Shown here piece by piece: positions 5,296 to 5,345 of a stretch of 5,345 bases of DNA. The stretch's first letter is position 1, and the number at the start of each line of letters is the position of its first letter. A program made the position numbers and the translations under genes. The notes under the pieces were generated by a model. That model made no database searches. It had not been told where the DNA came from and saw only the letters and a list, made by a program, of their open reading frames with translations. This DNA is from CAZKUN01 sp964555935 (GTDB lineage Bacteria; Armatimonadota; Zipacnadia; Zipacnadales; VGFC01), in the NCBI GenBank assembly GCA_964555935.1, contig CAZKUN010000413.1, positions 1 to 5,345 on the forward strand, in the 5' to 3' direction.

Positions 5296-5345
5296 TTGGT
5301 GAGTGACCGAATCCAGCGTCGGATCGAGCGATTGCTCGACGAGGC
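5296..5345 (+). CDS. Start of a divergent gene, cut by the window end
   Basis: Only the first 16 codons are present. GGAGG (5282-5286) is followed after 9 nt by TTG (5296) and, 3 nt later, by an in-frame GTG (5299); either may be the start. From GTG the protein reads MSDRIQRRIERLLDEA, a charged amphipathic helix-like N-terminus with no stop before the edge. A promoter lies directly upstream, so a real gene is likely although the piece is short. The N-terminal wording recalls openings of multi-domain regulatory proteins in Chloroflexota-like genomes, but this is a vague impression and no function should be assigned. Confidence 0.55.
   Translation, partial: MVSDRIQRRIERLLDE

Overview
The window looks like a GC-rich bacterial chromosome fragment. 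The main block is a minus-strand peptide-type (Dpp/Opp/Nik family) ABC importer unit. The lipoprotein signal peptide, which runs straight into a long Ala/Pro/Thr/Gln linker, resembles solute-binding proteins common in Chloroflexota (Dehalococcoidia/SAR202-like lineages). That taxonomic guess is inference from style and has no marker gene behind it.

Layout, right to left along the minus strand. A sigma70-like promoter (4934-4962) is followed by a leader of about 157 nt. Next come a family-5 solute-binding lipoprotein (4770-2989), a 259-nt intercistronic gap with three inverted repeats, the DppB-like permease (2729-1779) and the DppC-like permease (1748-825). The strongest repeat in the gap is a 13-bp perfect stem just after the binding-protein stop. 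It probably lets the binding protein be made in excess over the permeases. No ATPase gene (DppD/DppF) lies in the window on either side, so the transporter must borrow its ATPases or have them encoded elsewhere.

Downstream of dppC is an open frame (791-459) that matches the C-terminal end of the ligase domain of ADP-forming acyl-CoA synthetases but lacks the rest of the protein; it is read here as a decayed remnant. After it come a separate promoter (360-389) and the first 103 codons of a small CoA-binding (YccU-like) protein that runs off the left edge at base 1.

On the right, a plus-strand promoter (5229-5257) and ribosome-binding site precede the first 16 codons of a divergent gene (5296-5345, cut by the window end). 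The stretch between the divergent promoters (4963-5228) holds no convincing gene, only weak repeats that could be regulatory.

In function, the binding protein would capture a peptide-like or other solute outside the membrane and pass it to the DppB/DppC channel. The CoA-related pieces are neighbours with no demonstrated link to transport. I see no new defence, mobile or CRISPR system. The most interesting points are the intercistronic hairpin, the missing ATPases and the acyl-CoA synthetase remnant.
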